This document shows positions 51,511 through 60,335 of a stretch of DNA of 64,000 nucleotides, one piece after another. The stretch lies in NCBI RefSeq assembly GCF_017094465.1, contig NZ_CP064792.1, forward strand, positions 1 through 64,000, given 5' to 3'. A program made the translations under genes and the position numbers. Every line of letters begins with the position of its first letter. Position 1 is the stretch's first letter. Under the pieces are notes generated by a model. That model was not told where the DNA came from and did no database searches. It saw nothing but the letters and a program-made list of their open reading frames with translations. Origin of the DNA: Halapricum desulfuricans (lineage in GTDB: Archaea; Halobacteriota; Halobacteria; Halobacteriales; Haloarculaceae).

Positions 51511-53781
51511 ATGGACGAACTGACAGCGAATATTTCGTTCGACCGATTCGCAGATATGCCGGAATTCTACGGATCCGGTGCTGCGGAATACCGCCTGGCG
51601 ATGGTGAAAGAGCGGGATGACTTTCTCGATTTGTTCGCAGGCGCTCGTCACGTGGACGCCGTGACGTACGCGGAGACGCCCGACCTGATGGTGAAGATGC
51701 TAACCGAATACGATATCGGCTCACTTGACGTGCTCATCGGGAACGCCGAAGACTACGCCGACCAGGTAAATGAAGTCTCGACAGCGAGGTCGCTCGCCCG
51801 ACTTCGACAGGACGACCGACTCACGATTCGATTGAAGAACCGGAAGACAGTCCACTCGAAGATTTACCGAATCGTGATGCCGGACGACACGGTGAAGCTC
51901 GTCCAAGGATCGGCGAATCTCTCGCGGAATTCCTGGGAGTACCACACGAACCAGATATCCGTCATCACGACCGATGTCGGGACTGAACTCGACGAAGAGT
52001 TCGAGCGGTTCATCGACGAATACCGCGACGGGTACAGCGACCAGACGCTCCTCGAAGGGCTTGTCGAAGCGCTGGAGGAGGCTGATTCACCGGAAGAGCG
52101 AGAGAACCGCATCGAGTACTGGGTTGGTGCCGGTGACCTTGATGTGAGCGACACTGCCGCCCTGAATCAGGATGCTGTTGAGGACCTGAAAGACGCCGCC
52201 GACCAAGTCACCGCCGTTGTTGACGACCCTGAGGAGGCTGACGAGACGGTTGCGTTCGTCGAGGAACCCGAGAACGCCGACCGTAACGTCGTCGAGCCGG
52301 ACGAGCCAACGGACGAAGACGGTTCCGTCGCTCTAGACGAGGACGAGTCACCGGACGTTGGGCTCGTCGAATCGGAACACGAAACGGGGCTGACGGACGG
52401 GCTCGACCGTCCGCGGGTCCGTGCGCCCGACGAGAAGATCCGAATGGGAACCAGCAAGGTAGACAAGGACACTGCCGACGAGTTCGGGGCCGGGCTCCGT
52501 GACCGAGGCGCAACTGTCGAGGATCACAGCATCACCGCGCCGCTGAGCGCGTACAACAACCAGGTCAAGGAATCGACGGCTATCCCGACGATGTCGGTCC
52601 TGCCGGAGGCCGAGCAGGTCGTGATCGGCGAGGACGACGAGATGATTCTCGTCGCCACCGACGAGCCAACCCCCGAAGTCCTGGATCACTGCCTCGAAAC
52701 CATCGAGGACTACATCGAGACCGTCCAGAACCACGGTCACACGCAATCCGAGACCGCAGTGATGGCGCAGATGTACGAGGCGTTCCTCTACGGGTTCTGG
52801 GCCCCGTTCGCCAACCAGTACGCCGAGGCACTGTCGTCACCGTCACGGACGCTGGACAACGTCCTGCAGCACCTCTACATCGAAGGGAAGAGCGACGCAG
52901 GGAAGGACAAACTCACCGAGTATATCCTGCGACTCGTCTCCGACAACACGGTCATCTCCGGGGTGGACGCAGACGACGTCGGCGTCAAGGAAGTCCGCGG
53001 CGTCCGCGAGTGGGACACGTGCTTCCCGTACGCCATCATCGACGCCGAAAAAGAGAAGATCCAGCGCTGGAGCCCGATCCGAAACTACTGGGGTGACTGG
53101 ACCCCAACTAACGTCGATCAGCCGTGCCTTATCTTCACGACCAACGACGCACTCCCAAAATCCGAGTTCCGGAACCGAATGAAAATCCTGAGCATGGACG
53201 TCTCCTTCCCCTCCAACCCGGAAGATCCAGGGTTCCGCAAAGCACAAGAAGACCTGTCGGGCGTGCTGGAACGGCAAAACCCGATCTTCAGTTACGTGGC
53301 CCGCCGCATGCTCACCGAACAACCGTGGACAGACGGGAACGGCACGATCGAAGACGTCCGCCGGATTGTCCGCGAATTCTACAACGAAGCCGGTCGAGAG
53401 CAGCCCGAGTACTTCCCCGCCGATGAGCCAGCCGAGAAGACGTACGACACAGGGCGGTTGAAGTGGCAGCGCGACATTCAGGGCGGCCGTGTCACGTTCG
53501 AATCGGAGCCGAATGCCATCACAGCTGACTTCGACCGCGAAGAATACGAGGTGTACGACTACGAGAAACGTCTCCCCAAACGATTCATGTCCGAGAAATC
53601 CTCCACGAGCGTCTACATCGGCGCACCTGAAGAATTCGCCGAGTGGATCGGATACTCCGTCAATGACCTCCTGAACGGGGCAGCCGAAACCGGCACAGAC
53701 ACCGAGCAGTCAACAACCACGGAAGACGCATCGGATACGGACAACTCCGGCGGATTCCTGTCTCGGCTGTTCGGGGACTAG
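51511..53781 (+). CDS. PLD-like nuclease fused to P-loop ATPase
   Basis: A 756-residue protein. The N-terminal domain has one phospholipase-D active-site half: TVHSKIYRI (HxK, near residue 115) and VQGSANLSRNSW (near 133). An acidic linker (about 220-320) follows. The C-terminal half looks like an AAA+/SF3-type ATPase, with Walker A EGKSDAGKDKL near 458 (Asp after the Lys, where Ser/Thr is usual), IIDAE near 510, CLIFTTND near 548 and RNRM as a possible Arg finger. The start at 51511 (MDELTANISF) is set by TTTTATT about 28 bases upstream; an ATG at 51472 is possible. A nuclease joined to an ATPase suggests DNA defence. Confidence 0.72.
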   Translation: MDELTANISFDRFADMPEFYGSGAAEYRLAMVKERDDFLDLFAGARHVDAVTYAETPDLMVKMLTEYDIGSLDVLIGNAEDYADQVNEVSTARSLARLRQDDRLTIRLKNRKTVHSKIYRIVMPDDTVKLVQGSANLSRNSWEYHTNQISVITTDVGTELDEEFERFIDEYRDGYSDQTLLEGLVEALEEADSPEERENRIEYWVGAGDLDVSDTAALNQDAVEDLKDAADQVTAVVDDPEEADETVAFVEEPENADRNVVEPDEPTDEDGSVALDEDESPDVGLVESEHETGLTDGLDRPRVRAPDEKIRMGTSKVDKDTADEFGAGLRDRGATVEDHSITAPLSAYNNQVKESTAIPTMSVLPEAEQVVIGEDDEMILVATDEPTPEVLDHCLETIEDYIETVQNHGHTQSETAVMAQMYEAFLYGFWAPFANQYAEALSSPSRTLDNVLQHLYIEGKSDAGKDKLTEYILRLVSDNTVISGVDADDVGVKEVRGVREWDTCFPYAIIDAEKEKIQRWSPIRNYWGDWTPTNVDQPCLIFTTNDALPKSEFRNRMKILSMDVSFPSNPEDPGFRKAQEDLSGVLERQNPIFSYVARRMLTEQPWTDGNGTIEDVRRIVREFYNEAGREQPEYFPADEPAEKTYDTGRLKWQRDIQGGRVTFESEPNAITADFDREEYEVYDYEKRLPKRFMSEKSSTSVYIGAPEEFAEWIGYSVNDLLNGAAETGTDTEQSTTTEDASDTDNSGGFLSRLFGD

Positions 53782-53832
53782 TCTCTTGGACCCCTGTCCG
53801 ACTCTCGCGGGAGACTACATAGAACAAAGGAA

Positions 53833-55242
53833 CTACGACCTGTCCGCTGAAAGGGCTTGCACAACGTCACTGACGGTGAACAGACGGAGATCATCTCGTT
53901 GGGCGGCAGCCTCTTCGACTGACGGATTGAAACCGCTTCGAGAGAAGAGCGCGTACTCTACAACACGGTCGCCCCCATCTTGTGGCGACCATCGAAGTTC
54001 ATCGGCGTGATCTTGAAGGTTCGATAGCGCATCATATCCGAGTGGTGCCTGCTGGAACTTGCACTCGCCAACAATCAGCGTCTCGCCAGCTGTAAGGCCG
54101 ACAACGTCGATCTCATGTTCACCGTACCACCATTGCCCAGTGTTCGTAATCGTGTAATCTGGGTACAGCGTTCGAAGTGCAGAACAGCAGAGGTCTTCGA
54201 ACGACCGGCTCACGAAGTCAGCCAGTTCTGGTTCGATCAACGCGTCGTAAGCATCGTCTCCTAACTCGTCGTACTCCTCACCTGTTCCGTAAACAAAGTG
54301 GAACCAGAACCGAAAAAACGGGTCACGAATTCGGTAGCGACTGCGCTTGCTCCGCTCTTTCTGTTCCGTGATTGGGACGTGTTGATCCACGAGTCGCAAT
54401 CGAGACAGTCGGTTGAGGTATTTCGAGAGTTGGTTGTAGTCGATGCCGGTTGTCCCAGCAATTTCGTTCCGACTGACACTCCCACCAGCGATGGCTTCCA
54501 GAATTGAGAAGTACCGAGTCGGCTCGGTGAGTTCCATTCGGAGGACATAATCAGGCTCATTGTGGAGCGTCCCGTGCCGGGAGAGAATCGTCTGCAGAAT
54601 ATTCTCTGCAAGCGTTGCATCCGGCAAAACCTCTTCCAAATAGTACGGAACCCCACCGAACACGCCCCACATAAGCACCTGCTCCTCTGCAGTATATTCA
54701 TCGTCGAAGAACTCCATCGCGGCGTCAAACGGCAGTTGTCTGATATCGAGCTTTACTGATGAACGCCCGTAGAGCGGGCTGTTCCCGAGTAATGCCGCGT
54801 CTTCCATCATACTGATTGACGACCCGACAAGCACAAACGTCGCAGCTGACCCGTCAAGCTCGTGATCGAACATTGCCTGTAGCACGGATGGGAGACTCTC
54901 GTCTTGTGCCACAAGATAAGGGAATTCGTCCAAGACAATGATCGCATCCTGTTCAGCGAGATACCCGAGAATCTCATCCCAATCTTCTCGAATCCGCGTT
55001 ACTCCGGGGTGTGATTCTGCAGCAGCGTCGATGAATTGCTGAAGTTGCAACTCACTCGTTTTCTGCTTTGCCTGGTATACGACAGCGTCATCGTATTCTT
55101 GCAGCGATTCTCGGACGAGCGCTGTTTTTCCAAGGCGGCGACGTCCGAATATCACCGCGAGTTCAGCGTCGTCTGAGTCATAGAGTTCTCGGAGACGGGC
55201 GAGCTCCTCCGTCCGGTCCACGAACTCGGGCATACAACTCAT
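53833..55242 (-). CDS. Archaeal AAA ATPase with DUF234 domain
   Basis: A 469-residue ATPase. It starts FVDRTEELARL, with Walker A FGRRRLGKTALV near residue 33, Walker B IIVLDEFPYL near 99 and sensor VLVGSSISMM near 138. A winged helix (about 270-320) is followed by a DUF234-type C-terminal domain with nuclease-like DVVGL...VGECKF (Asp, Glu and Lys near 405-420). The family is abundant in archaea with unclear function. It is convergent with the PLD-ATPase gene, 51 bases apart. An alternative start is MPEFVD at 55233. Tandem 15-base repeats lie upstream. Confidence 0.88.
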   Translation of the reverse strand: MSCMPEFVDRTEELARLRELYDSDDAELAVIFGRRRLGKTALVRESLQEYDDAVVYQAKQKTSELQLQQFIDAAAESHPGVTRIREDWDEILGYLAEQDAIIVLDEFPYLVAQDESLPSVLQAMFDHELDGSAATFVLVGSSISMMEDAALLGNSPLYGRSSVKLDIRQLPFDAAMEFFDDEYTAEEQVLMWGVFGGVPYYLEEVLPDATLAENILQTILSRHGTLHNEPDYVLRMELTEPTRYFSILEAIAGGSVSRNEIAGTTGIDYNQLSKYLNRLSRLRLVDQHVPITEQKERSKRSRYRIRDPFFRFWFHFVYGTGEEYDELGDDAYDALIEPELADFVSRSFEDLCCSALRTLYPDYTITNTGQWWYGEHEIDVVGLTAGETLIVGECKFQQAPLGYDALSNLQDHADELRWSPQDGGDRVVEYALFSRSGFNPSVEEAAAQRDDLRLFTVSDVVQALSADRS

Positions 55243-55277
55243 ACCGTCGGATAGATAATAGTACTACCGATAATCGT

Positions 55278-55307
55278 ACTCCAAAGTATGATACTCTAAA
55301 GTATGAT
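55278..55307. repeat. Two 15-bp tandem repeats before ATPase gene
   Basis: ACTCCAAAGTATGAT and ACTCTAAAGTATGAT are adjacent and differ at one base; they end 65 bases upstream of the ATPase start. A nearby AGTAC/GTACT inverted pair (55260-55280) adds symmetry. It could be an operator for the ATPase gene. Confidence 0.55.
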
Positions 55308-55500
55308 GATTGAGTGTCCCCTGAACTCTCAGGTCCGTTTCGACTCTCGACTGTGCGACACTCAACCTTGAGACCCCTTCCAAGTGTTTCCAATCGAATT
55401 GATGAAACGGAGGCTCCTCAAAATCTAGAAAAGGAAGTTGGGTTGGTCGAAATTGCTGAAACAGTGGGGGTGTTACGATCGTGGAGATAGAGGTCAACTG

Positions 55501-55522
55501 CCACGGGCGCGGTGGCCCGTGG
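55501..55522. repeat. Hairpin, possible element end
   Basis: CCACGGG and CCCGTGG form a perfect 7-base stem around an 8-base loop. It lies next to the tnpB-tail-like sequence on the minus strand. Confidence 0.4.
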
Positions 55523-55709
55523 CTTGTCAGTGGACTCGCCGCGTCGTACCCGAAGAGCTTTCGGGCGTTCACAGGTCGGCATCCCTGACTTCGGGGGCCG
55601 GTTGACTGCGGCCCGTAGCCGACGACAGCTGTAGGCCGCCGACCACTACCAGACTGTTGGGATGCCATCTGCTAAAAGGTTAGTATAGTACAGCGAGTGT
55701 CGGCTTCAC

Positions 55710-55781
55710 CCCCGCCCACGGTGTTGACGCAAATCGAAGATTTGCGAAAGCCGAAAACCTACGGTTTTCGGAAGGGCGGGG
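55710..55781 (-). ncRNA. Three-way-junction element
   Basis: An outer stem CCCCGCCC/GGGCGGGG (8 bases) encloses two perfect hairpins: CGCAAATC-GAA-GATTTGCG (55728-55746) and CCGAAAACC-TAC-GGTTTTCGG (55751-55771). All three helices are perfect Watson-Crick. This could be a folded RNA or a single-stranded DNA structure at the end of an IS200/IS605-type element; strand is a guess. Confidence 0.45.
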
Positions 55782-55955
55782 AATCCGCCTTGGCTTTCTT
55801 TTGAAATCTATCTGGTCAAGTAGTTCCGGATGTAGTGCTGAACGCCGGACTACATTCGAATAGGGATTTTGATACATAAGCCAACCGTCTGATATGGCTG
55901 CTGCAAACGCGCGTTCCATCTTCCACAGCCCCATTTGCCAACTGCGAGATCGGTA

Positions 55956-57143
55956 TCACCCATCGGGCGCAATACGGTATATCGGCGCATTGTCGGCATC
56001 AACGGCTGCATAAAGGTGACCCGACACTGGCGAAGCTATCACGTCACGGATCCGCTGGTCGCGGTCGGCCAGTAGTGGCTCGACCTCTGTTACTTCGCGA
56101 CCGTCGACGGTAAAGTGCGCGAGATACCGTTTCGCCAGGCCGGCGATGAACAGGTCGCCACGCCAGTCAGGGAACGCGTCCCCGTCGTAGAAGGTGGTGC
56201 CGCTCGGCGGGAATCCGCCGCTCCCGCAGGCCCACCCATAGACAGGCGCGACCACGTCCTCACGCTCCTCGTGCGGGACGCCGACCGGGTCGTCGGTGCC
56301 GTATTTACAGGAGTTGTCGGCGACGGGCCAGCCGTAGTTGCCTCCCTCTTCGAGGATATTGATCTCATCACCGTCGCGCTCTCCAAACTCTGTCTCCCAG
56401 ACTGCGCCGGTTTCAGGATGGACTGCGAGTCCCTGCGGGTTCCGGTTTCCGAAGGTGAATACTGCGCCCGAAGCGCCCGGGTCGTCGACGAACGGATTTG
56501 AATCAGGAATCGACCCGTCGTCGTGGAGTCGTAGCACCGAACCGAGGTCGTTCTCACGCAATTGTGCGACGTGATTCGGACCGAAGTCCTTGAACTGCCG
56601 GTCGCCGACGCTGACGTACAGGTACCCTTCGGTATCGAAGACTGCTCGTGAGCCGTAGTGGCCGTCCGACTCGACGAACGGACGGGCAGTGTAGATGGGC
56701 TCGAAGTCAGCGATCTGCCCCCGGTCGCGCTCCAGCCGTCCGCGACCGACCCGTGTGGTCGAACCGCCCTCATCCGCCACAGAGTAAGTGAGGTAGACGA
56801 GGTGGTTCGAGTCGAAGTCGGGATGCAGCGTCACGTCTAGTAGCCCGCCCTGGCCACCTGCATAGACATCGGGGACCCCTGCCAGTGCGGTTCGGTCGCC
56901 GGTCTTCGGGTCCGTCAGCAGGAGCCGCCCTGCCTGCTCGGTCACCAGCAGACCCGACTCGTCGGGGAGGAAAGCGAGTCCCCAGGGATTCGAGATGCCG
57001 GTTACTGCCTCGGTGACCTCGACACTGGTGGTCGAGTTACCCGATGGGGTGGCCTCGTCGGATATGCCGGTACAGCCTGCGACCGAGCTAGAGAGGGCCA
57101 CTGCTGCGAGCAGCCGGCGGCGAGAAATGTGCTTATCGACCAT
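55956..57143 (-). CDS. Exported PQQ-type sugar dehydrogenase (glucose/sorbosone)
   Basis: A 395-residue lipoprotein. The N-terminus has SRRRLLAAVAL and the lipobox VAGC (Cys about 24). The rest is a six-bladed propeller of the soluble aldose dehydrogenase family: NPWGLAFLPD near residue 52, GGQGGLLDVTLHPDF near 97, FGNRNPQGLAVHPETG near 233, and GGNYGWP near 268. It oxidises aldoses outside the membrane using PQQ, or binds sugars without a cofactor in some members. It may contribute to sugar use but is not next to the galactoside locus. Confidence 0.9.
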   Translation of the reverse strand: MVDKHISRRRLLAAVALSSSVAGCTGISDEATPSGNSTTSVEVTEAVTGISNPWGLAFLPDESGLLVTEQAGRLLLTDPKTGDRTALAGVPDVYAGGQGGLLDVTLHPDFDSNHLVYLTYSVADEGGSTTRVGRGRLERDRGQIADFEPIYTARPFVESDGHYGSRAVFDTEGYLYVSVGDRQFKDFGPNHVAQLRENDLGSVLRLHDDGSIPDSNPFVDDPGASGAVFTFGNRNPQGLAVHPETGAVWETEFGERDGDEINILEEGGNYGWPVADNSCKYGTDDPVGVPHEEREDVVAPVYGWACGSGGFPPSGTTFYDGDAFPDWRGDLFIAGLAKRYLAHFTVDGREVTEVEPLLADRDQRIRDVIASPVSGHLYAAVDADNAPIYRIAPDG

Positions 57144-57261
57144 ACTTCGTCTATCGTACTACGCATATTTGACTTCCACCCCACGCCGAGGCGCGAGGTT
57201 TTCTCGTCGCACTTCCGAAGCCGCATCTCCTGTTACCTGCACTCGTCTAGGATACTATACT

Positions 57262-57306
57262 CAAATAGCCTATTCTCAATTAGCCTAATCTATATTAGTC
57301 TATTCG
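57262..57306. repeat. Three imperfect 15-bp tandem repeats
   Basis: CAAATAGCCTATTCT, CAATTAGCCTAATCT and ATATTAGTCTATTCG follow one another just after the 3' end of the minus-strand NERD-helicase gene. They could bind a protein or be replication slippage in an AT-rich terminator region. Confidence 0.55.
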
Positions 57307-57316
57307 AGGATTTCAT

Positions 57317-59491
57317 TCAGTCAAATTGATCTAATGTCATCACTTCTAACTCGGCTGTATCCGTCTCTAGCTCATTATCCAGTTCCTTCGCATTCGGGAT
57401 TTTGAATGTAATTTCCGGGTCCACTTTCCGAATCTCTCCAAGCACCTCGTCGAACTCGGAAACCAGCGAGGCAGTCTCGATGCCCGATATTGTGCACCAC
57501 GCTCGCGATCGCGTGATCGCAACGAACGCCTGATTCCGACGTCGAACCTCTTCGCCAAGATAGTCTTCGTTAGCAATTTCTTCAGCCCCGATCACATAGA
57601 CGGCCGCTGCTTCATTCCCTTTCGCACGATTAATGCGCGAGACAGTGACTTGTCCAGGTTTCTCGAATACTTTGTTGTCCTCGTTCCAGACACAATTGAT
57701 ATCGATATCTCGTTCCGCCAATTCTTCCCGGAGGGTGTAGTGACCGTGTCCTTTTGCGTTCGGCCCAAGCGGGATCGCCAGAATTTGCTCGGGATCTAAC
57801 CCCTCGTGAGCAATATCCTGGGCAATTTGATCAGCAACCCACTCGATTTCTGCCGTCTTTGAACCGAACCACTCACTTCGGACAAACGGTCCTGCATCGC
57901 GATCCCCCTCAAGTGGATGCGGCGAATGCTTTTCTGGCCGGGACAATGTCGCTTGGCTCCCAGTCTTTCTGAAGTCCCCGTCAAGCTCGTATCCGATGTT
58001 CTCCCAGCCCTCTGCTCGCGTGATTGTCTGGACAGGCCCGCCCTCTCGTTTAAGCCCCATGCCGATCGTATGCGCAGCCAACAACACCTCCTGCGGTGCT
58101 CGATACGATTCCCGCATAATGTGGCTCTTCTGGATCCCGTTCTCATAGGATCCGCTCATATCTACGACCAATTCACCGTCATCAGCAGTCCCGAAGATCC
58201 GTTTCGGACTGGGCGCAGTAAGTGTCCCTAGATCCTGCGCTTCATCGTATGCCCAGATGAGGCGGTTGTGCTCGTCAAGCGCCGCTAAGCACATATTCAT
58301 GAAATTTGTTTCAAAATCTTGCGCCTCGTCGATAAGAATCGCATCCCAGAGATCAGGGATACCACCGGTTTCCAGTACTTCTTTGGCTACACGGTCTTGC
58401 ATATTCGGATTATACCCGAATTTCCTCTTCGCGTCTCCAAACGAGAGCGGCTCAACACCCGGTGTTGCCTGTGCTACGCGCCAATATAACCCGTCTCCTG
58501 TCGTTTCCCCACCCCATCCATGGATGATCTCTATATTGCTTTCGTCTTCATCGAATGGCTCACCGGTGAACTGTCGATAAAATCGAGCGACGAGCGCAGT
58601 GATATGGTTATAGAGACTTTTCGTACTGAATGTCAATGCGACGTCCCAGTCACTGTACGCTGGATCAGCTGCAATCCGCGCGGCCTTCATTGCCACAAGC
58701 ACCGTCTTCCCGGATCCAGCAATACCGCGAATCTGCTGTGGGCCAGGCGGAATCCGCATCCCGATTTTCTGTTGTTGCTGATCTAGTCCTCGAAGCCCTT
58801 TCTCCACAGACTCATAATATTCTGCCTTCGTCGTGGGGTCGGCAGTCGGCTGCTCATGAGCCCCGCTAATCGGCTGTCCACAACTCAACACCTTCGTTGC
58901 TGCTTCAAATTCTTCCTCGCTCAGCGGCTCAAACGTTTTCACTGACTCAAGTCGCTCTCGTAGTGCTACCGGCGTGAGATCATCACTCAGTATTACCCGT
59001 GGCGAAGCAGGCCCCGCGTCTAGATCGCGTCGCTCCCATTCCTTGTAACTAATATTCGGCAGTGCGACCATCACGTTCATCGGAATTTTGACCTGCTGGC
59101 CATCCCGCAGAGCTCGTTCTTGCCGGAAGAACTGCTGCAAATGAAATCCCTGATCACGTGCTTGCTCAACCGGGGCTGCCTGGTCTTGTCGGGTCCCTCG
59201 TAGATGCCACGTCTCACCAGCAATGTAATCTATCTGGTCAACAGTATAGCCCTTACACTCGACGATTATGAGCCCTAGTTCCTCATGCAGCAAAACAAAA
59301 TCCGGTTTCCGGTCGAACCGGTGACCACCCTTATTGAAGATCGGATACTGATGATACAGCACACCGTTCTCGTCTGGGTCAAATGCATCTTTCAGTCGAG
59401 CCCATACCGCTAACTCGGCTTCCCCTCCCGGGTCATCTTCTGAAACAGAGCCAGACGCGAAATATTGCACAACACTACAGGTGACGGACAT
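57317..59491 (-). CDS. NERD nuclease / UvrD-like helicase
   Basis: A 724-residue fusion. The NERD nuclease domain (about 20-140) has PDFVLL (Asp64) and IIVECKGY (Glu78, Lys80), the PD-(D/E)xK pattern. Then come superfamily 1 helicase motifs: IRGIAGSGKTVLVA (about 255), ILIDEAQDF (about 384), and late VTVSRINRAKGNEAAAVYV and QAFVAITRSRAW. Such fusions process or degrade DNA, and several occur in phage-defence systems. No immediate partner is encoded in the same direction within 300 bases. Confidence 0.9.
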   Translation of the reverse strand: MSVTCSVVQYFASGSVSEDDPGGEAELAVWARLKDAFDPDENGVLYHQYPIFNKGGHRFDRKPDFVLLHEELGLIIVECKGYTVDQIDYIAGETWHLRGTRQDQAAPVEQARDQGFHLQQFFRQERALRDGQQVKIPMNVMVALPNISYKEWERRDLDAGPASPRVILSDDLTPVALRERLESVKTFEPLSEEEFEAATKVLSCGQPISGAHEQPTADPTTKAEYYESVEKGLRGLDQQQQKIGMRIPPGPQQIRGIAGSGKTVLVAMKAARIAADPAYSDWDVALTFSTKSLYNHITALVARFYRQFTGEPFDEDESNIEIIHGWGGETTGDGLYWRVAQATPGVEPLSFGDAKRKFGYNPNMQDRVAKEVLETGGIPDLWDAILIDEAQDFETNFMNMCLAALDEHNRLIWAYDEAQDLGTLTAPSPKRIFGTADDGELVVDMSGSYENGIQKSHIMRESYRAPQEVLLAAHTIGMGLKREGGPVQTITRAEGWENIGYELDGDFRKTGSQATLSRPEKHSPHPLEGDRDAGPFVRSEWFGSKTAEIEWVADQIAQDIAHEGLDPEQILAIPLGPNAKGHGHYTLREELAERDIDINCVWNEDNKVFEKPGQVTVSRINRAKGNEAAAVYVIGAEEIANEDYLGEEVRRRNQAFVAITRSRAWCTISGIETASLVSEFDEVLGEIRKVDPEITFKIPNAKELDNELETDTAELEVMTLDQFD

Positions 59492-59589
59492 CCACTAATA
59501 CATTATGAATCTCAGAAGATAATTTCCATATTTTCTAACACCACTTGAAGACGAGATATCTAACGGTCGAAACTAGGACCCGCGCAGCC

Positions 59590-60287
59590 GGCGGTGTTCA
59601 GATAAGGATTGAAGAGTGAGACGGTGTGTTTTCTGAGTGGTCCATGCCCGAAAACACACGCCTCAGCGGTAGTATCGACCAGATCAACTTAGCGTTTGTT
59701 GAACGAGAAGCGACACCGCGGCTGCTGATGAAGCTCGGTATTCAGCTGCATCTTGCTGGACTATCGCTTTCGAATACCGTTTCGATTCTTGCGGTATTTG
59801 GTGTCGAGCGGGCACGATCGACCGTCCATAATTGGGTTCACAAGGCTGATTTACAGCCAGAGTCGGGTCGATCTCCGGATCACGTTGCGGTCGATGAGAC
59901 CGTGATCCGACTCAATGACGAGCGGTACTGGCTGTACGCTGCGGTCGATCCCGAAACTAACGAATTACTCCATACAAAGCTTGAACCGACGACAAACAAG
60001 GTGATCGCTCACTCTTTCTTCACCGAACTTCGCGAGAAACACAACGTTGACGACGCTGTGTTTCTCATCGATGGGTCGCTCTCACTGAAAGACGCCTGCT
60101 CACGACACGGCCTCGATTTCAGATACGAACGCCACGGAAATCGGAATAGTGTCGAACGTGTCTTTCGTGAGGTAAAACGACGCACATCTTCGTTTTCAAA
60201 CTGTTTCAGCAACGCCGAAGCAGAGACAGCTGACGACTGGCTTCGATCGTTCGCCTTCGCATGGAATCAGCTAATCTGAACACGACC
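59590..60287 (+). mobile_element. IS6-family element, copy 4 (intact)
   Basis: A 698-base element with ends GGCGGTGTTCAG and CTGAACACGACC. The octamer GCGCAGCC is found on both sides (59582-59589 and 60288-60295), a perfect target duplication. It carries the only uninterrupted transposase of the four copies. Confidence 0.94.
59644..60279 (+). CDS. IS6-family transposase (intact)
   Basis: A 211-residue DDE transposase. A short HTH region (about 45-75: SNTVSILAVFGVERARSTV) precedes the catalytic core: Asp in DHVAVDETVI (about 90), Asp in VFLIDGSLSLKDA (about 147) and Glu in RNSVERVFREVKRR (about 174). The ATG at 59644 is preferred to a GTG six codons earlier because all four copies share it. 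It could mobilise the defective copies in trans. Confidence 0.93.
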   Translation: MPENTRLSGSIDQINLAFVEREATPRLLMKLGIQLHLAGLSLSNTVSILAVFGVERARSTVHNWVHKADLQPESGRSPDHVAVDETVIRLNDERYWLYAAVDPETNELLHTKLEPTTNKVIAHSFFTELREKHNVDDAVFLIDGSLSLKDACSRHGLDFRYERHGNRNSVERVFREVKRRTSSFSNCFSNAEAETADDWLRSFAFAWNQLI

Positions 60288-60335
60288 GCGCAGCCAGTCC
60301 GGGAATTTATGATAGTACGCATATAAGTTTGGGTG

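Larger units (their letters stand above)
55243..55955. other. Non-coding region with repeats and folded elements
   Basis: Over 700 bases without a credible gene. It holds two 15-base tandem repeats (55278-55307), a hairpin at 55501-55522 and a branched structure at 55710-55781. The minus strand of 55500-55670 (segments VGYGPQST and ARKLFGYDAASPL) looks like the tail of a tnpB-type gene, but I cannot confirm it. Confidence 0.45.
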
